Below, one piece after another: positions 63,122 to 64,000 of a DNA stretch of 64,000 bases. How positions within the stretch are numbered: position 1 is the first letter of the stretch; the number at the start of each line of letters is the position of its first letter. The notes under the pieces were generated by a model that was not told the origin of the DNA, made no database searches, and worked only from the letters and a program-made list of their open reading frames with translations. The stretch is taken from positions 62,001-126,000 of the forward strand of contig CAVVDM010000009.1 of assembly GCA_963746885.1 (NCBI GenBank), written 5' to 3'. This stretch comes from DATARH01 sp963746885 (GTDB taxonomy: Bacteria > Pseudomonadota > Alphaproteobacteria > ATCC43930 > CGMCC-115725). Made by a program: the position numbers and the translations under genes.

Positions 63122-64000
63122 CCGCAAGGCCGTCGCCGAGCCGCAGCGCGCGCCATCCGGACGGGTCGCCGAGCGCCGCCTCGGGCGGCCGGCCCGACAG
63201 CGACATCCAGCGCTCGCGGTGCCACGAGGTCATCGCCACGGCGGCGCGCAGTCTGGCGCCGGGGGCCGGCGGCGCGATGCCCAGCGCCGACCACGGCAGC
63301 ACCATCTCGGCGGTGACGCGCGGCTGGTCGGCGCCGAAATACACCGCCTCGACGCCGGGGACCGGGGTGCAGCCGTGCCTGATCGCCTGCTCGGCGGCCC
63401 CCGCGCACAGCATCGCCTGCATTTCCGGGTAGTCGTGTAGCTTGGTGCGCGGCGGGATGAAGAACAACGTGACGCGGCGCGGACCGGCCCCCGCATCGAC
63501 CCCGAGCTCCAGCCGATAGGCGTCGCCGAGCGGAAAGGCGCCGTCATAGGCGAGCAGGTCGATGTCGAAATAATCCTGGCCGATCGTCGCCAGCGCCAGC
63601 CCCTGCGCGTTCCACGACAGATAGACTTCGCCGAAATCGACCGCGCCCGGCGACGGCTTGAGCGGCGGCAACAGGCTGGCCGGCTTGGGCCAGTCCGCCA
63701 GCGAGCGGTCCTCCACCGAGACCTGCGCGTGCGGCAGCACGATCGGCGCGGTCAGGCTCGCGCGGTGTGACGGCGTCGCGGCGGCGTGGATCGCCGGCGC
63801 CGCGCGGTTGGCGATGGCAAGCGCTTGCGTGAGCTTCTCGTAAGGCCGGTTGTCGATGTCGACGAGGCCGAAATCGTAATCCTCGCCGTCCGCCCGGCCG
63901 CCCTTGGGGTCGTCGCTGTACATGAACCATTGCGTGCCGAGGACCGCCGGGATATGGGCGAAGTTGCGGGTCGCCGCGGCCGCGCCCTCGGCCCGCTCGG
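63084..64000 (-). CDS. Glycoside-hydrolase-like protein, C-terminal part (cut by window edge)
   Basis: The frame is open to the window edge, so the start lies outside; 305 residues are visible. The first segment, AHIPAVLGTQWFMYSDDPKG, then GEDYDFGLVDIDNRPYEKLT, looks like the last strands of a TIM-barrel glycosidase. After a linker, the last 170 residues (FGEVYLSWNAQGLALATIGQ, YFDIDLLAYDG, YRLELGVDAG, VTAEMVLPWSALG) form a CBM9/DOMON-like beta-sandwich. Probably polysaccharide-related. The catalytic residues are not in the window. Confidence 0.6.
   Translation of the reverse strand, partial: ERAEGAAAATRNFAHIPAVLGTQWFMYSDDPKGGRADGEDYDFGLVDIDNRPYEKLTQALAIANRAAPAIHAAATPSHRASLTAPIVLPHAQVSVEDRSLADWPKPASLLPPLKPSPGAVDFGEVYLSWNAQGLALATIGQDYFDIDLLAYDGAFPLGDAYRLELGVDAGAGPRRVTLFFIPPRTKLHDYPEMQAMLCAGAAEQAIRHGCTPVPGVEAVYFGADQPRVTAEMVLPWSALGIAPPAPGARLRAAVAMTSWHRERWMSLSGRPPEAALGDPSGWRALRLGDGLAVTVPARRLGVRG

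Overview
The window looks like a chromosomal segment of a high-GC alphaproteobacterium, most likely in or near the Rhodospirillales. The markers are the run hisS-prfA-prmC-DUF4167, an anmK/tyrS divergent pair, glnE-bcp, purE-purK, a small YdcH-type protein, a TIGR02444 protein and a CBU_0592-type membrane protein. The assignment rests on gene content and composition only. No rRNA, tRNA or CRISPR array was seen.

Layout. 0-4.5 kb: end of a Ppx/GppA phosphatase, then the translation operon hisS-prfA-prmC and DUF4167. 4.7-10.8 kb: three translationally coupled membrane glycosyltransferases (one GT22/Alg9-like, two tandem GT87) and a NatAB-like ABC exporter. 10.9-28.2 kb: compact housekeeping (anmK, tyrS, an AsmA-like giant, glnE, bcp, a DUF455 ferritin-like protein, a substrate-binding protein, purE/purK, a diguanylate cyclase, a dienelactone hydrolase family protein and two dehydrogenases). 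28.3-40.4 kb: a degraded accessory zone with an IS256 transposase split by an IS110 element, a helicase relic, an ISL3 relic, a truncated methyltransferase, a low-GC DegT-type aminotransferase, a frameshifted luciferase-like oxidoreductase and a secreted protein of unknown function. sir2, nadK and moaA sit inside it and all carry frameshifts. 40.6-54.3 kb: catabolic and acyl-CoA genes (two CaiB/BaiF CoA-transferases, a crotonase, a decarboxylase-type amidohydrolase, a VOC protein, a flavin monooxygenase, a polysaccharide deacetylase), plus greB and glnD. 54.4-59.1 kb: a 23-codon ORF with an exceptionally strong ribosome-binding site and a terminator, a nitroreductase, a class III aminotransferase, a divergent pair with two FNR/FixK-type boxes, and a lipoprotein. 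59.2-63.1 kb: a complete polyamine-type ABC transporter. The window ends inside a glycoside-hydrolase-like gene.

The most interesting signals are the 54.44-54.66 kb transcription unit, the divergent FNR-box pair at 57.6-57.7 kb, the nested IS110-in-IS256 insertion, the helicase relic, the low-GC mosaic half of hisS, and a TTGACA promoter with an overlapping palindrome upstream of the secreted protein. Frameshifts in conserved genes are concentrated between 28.4 and 56.3 kb and absent before that. Assembly error is a serious alternative to gene decay there.
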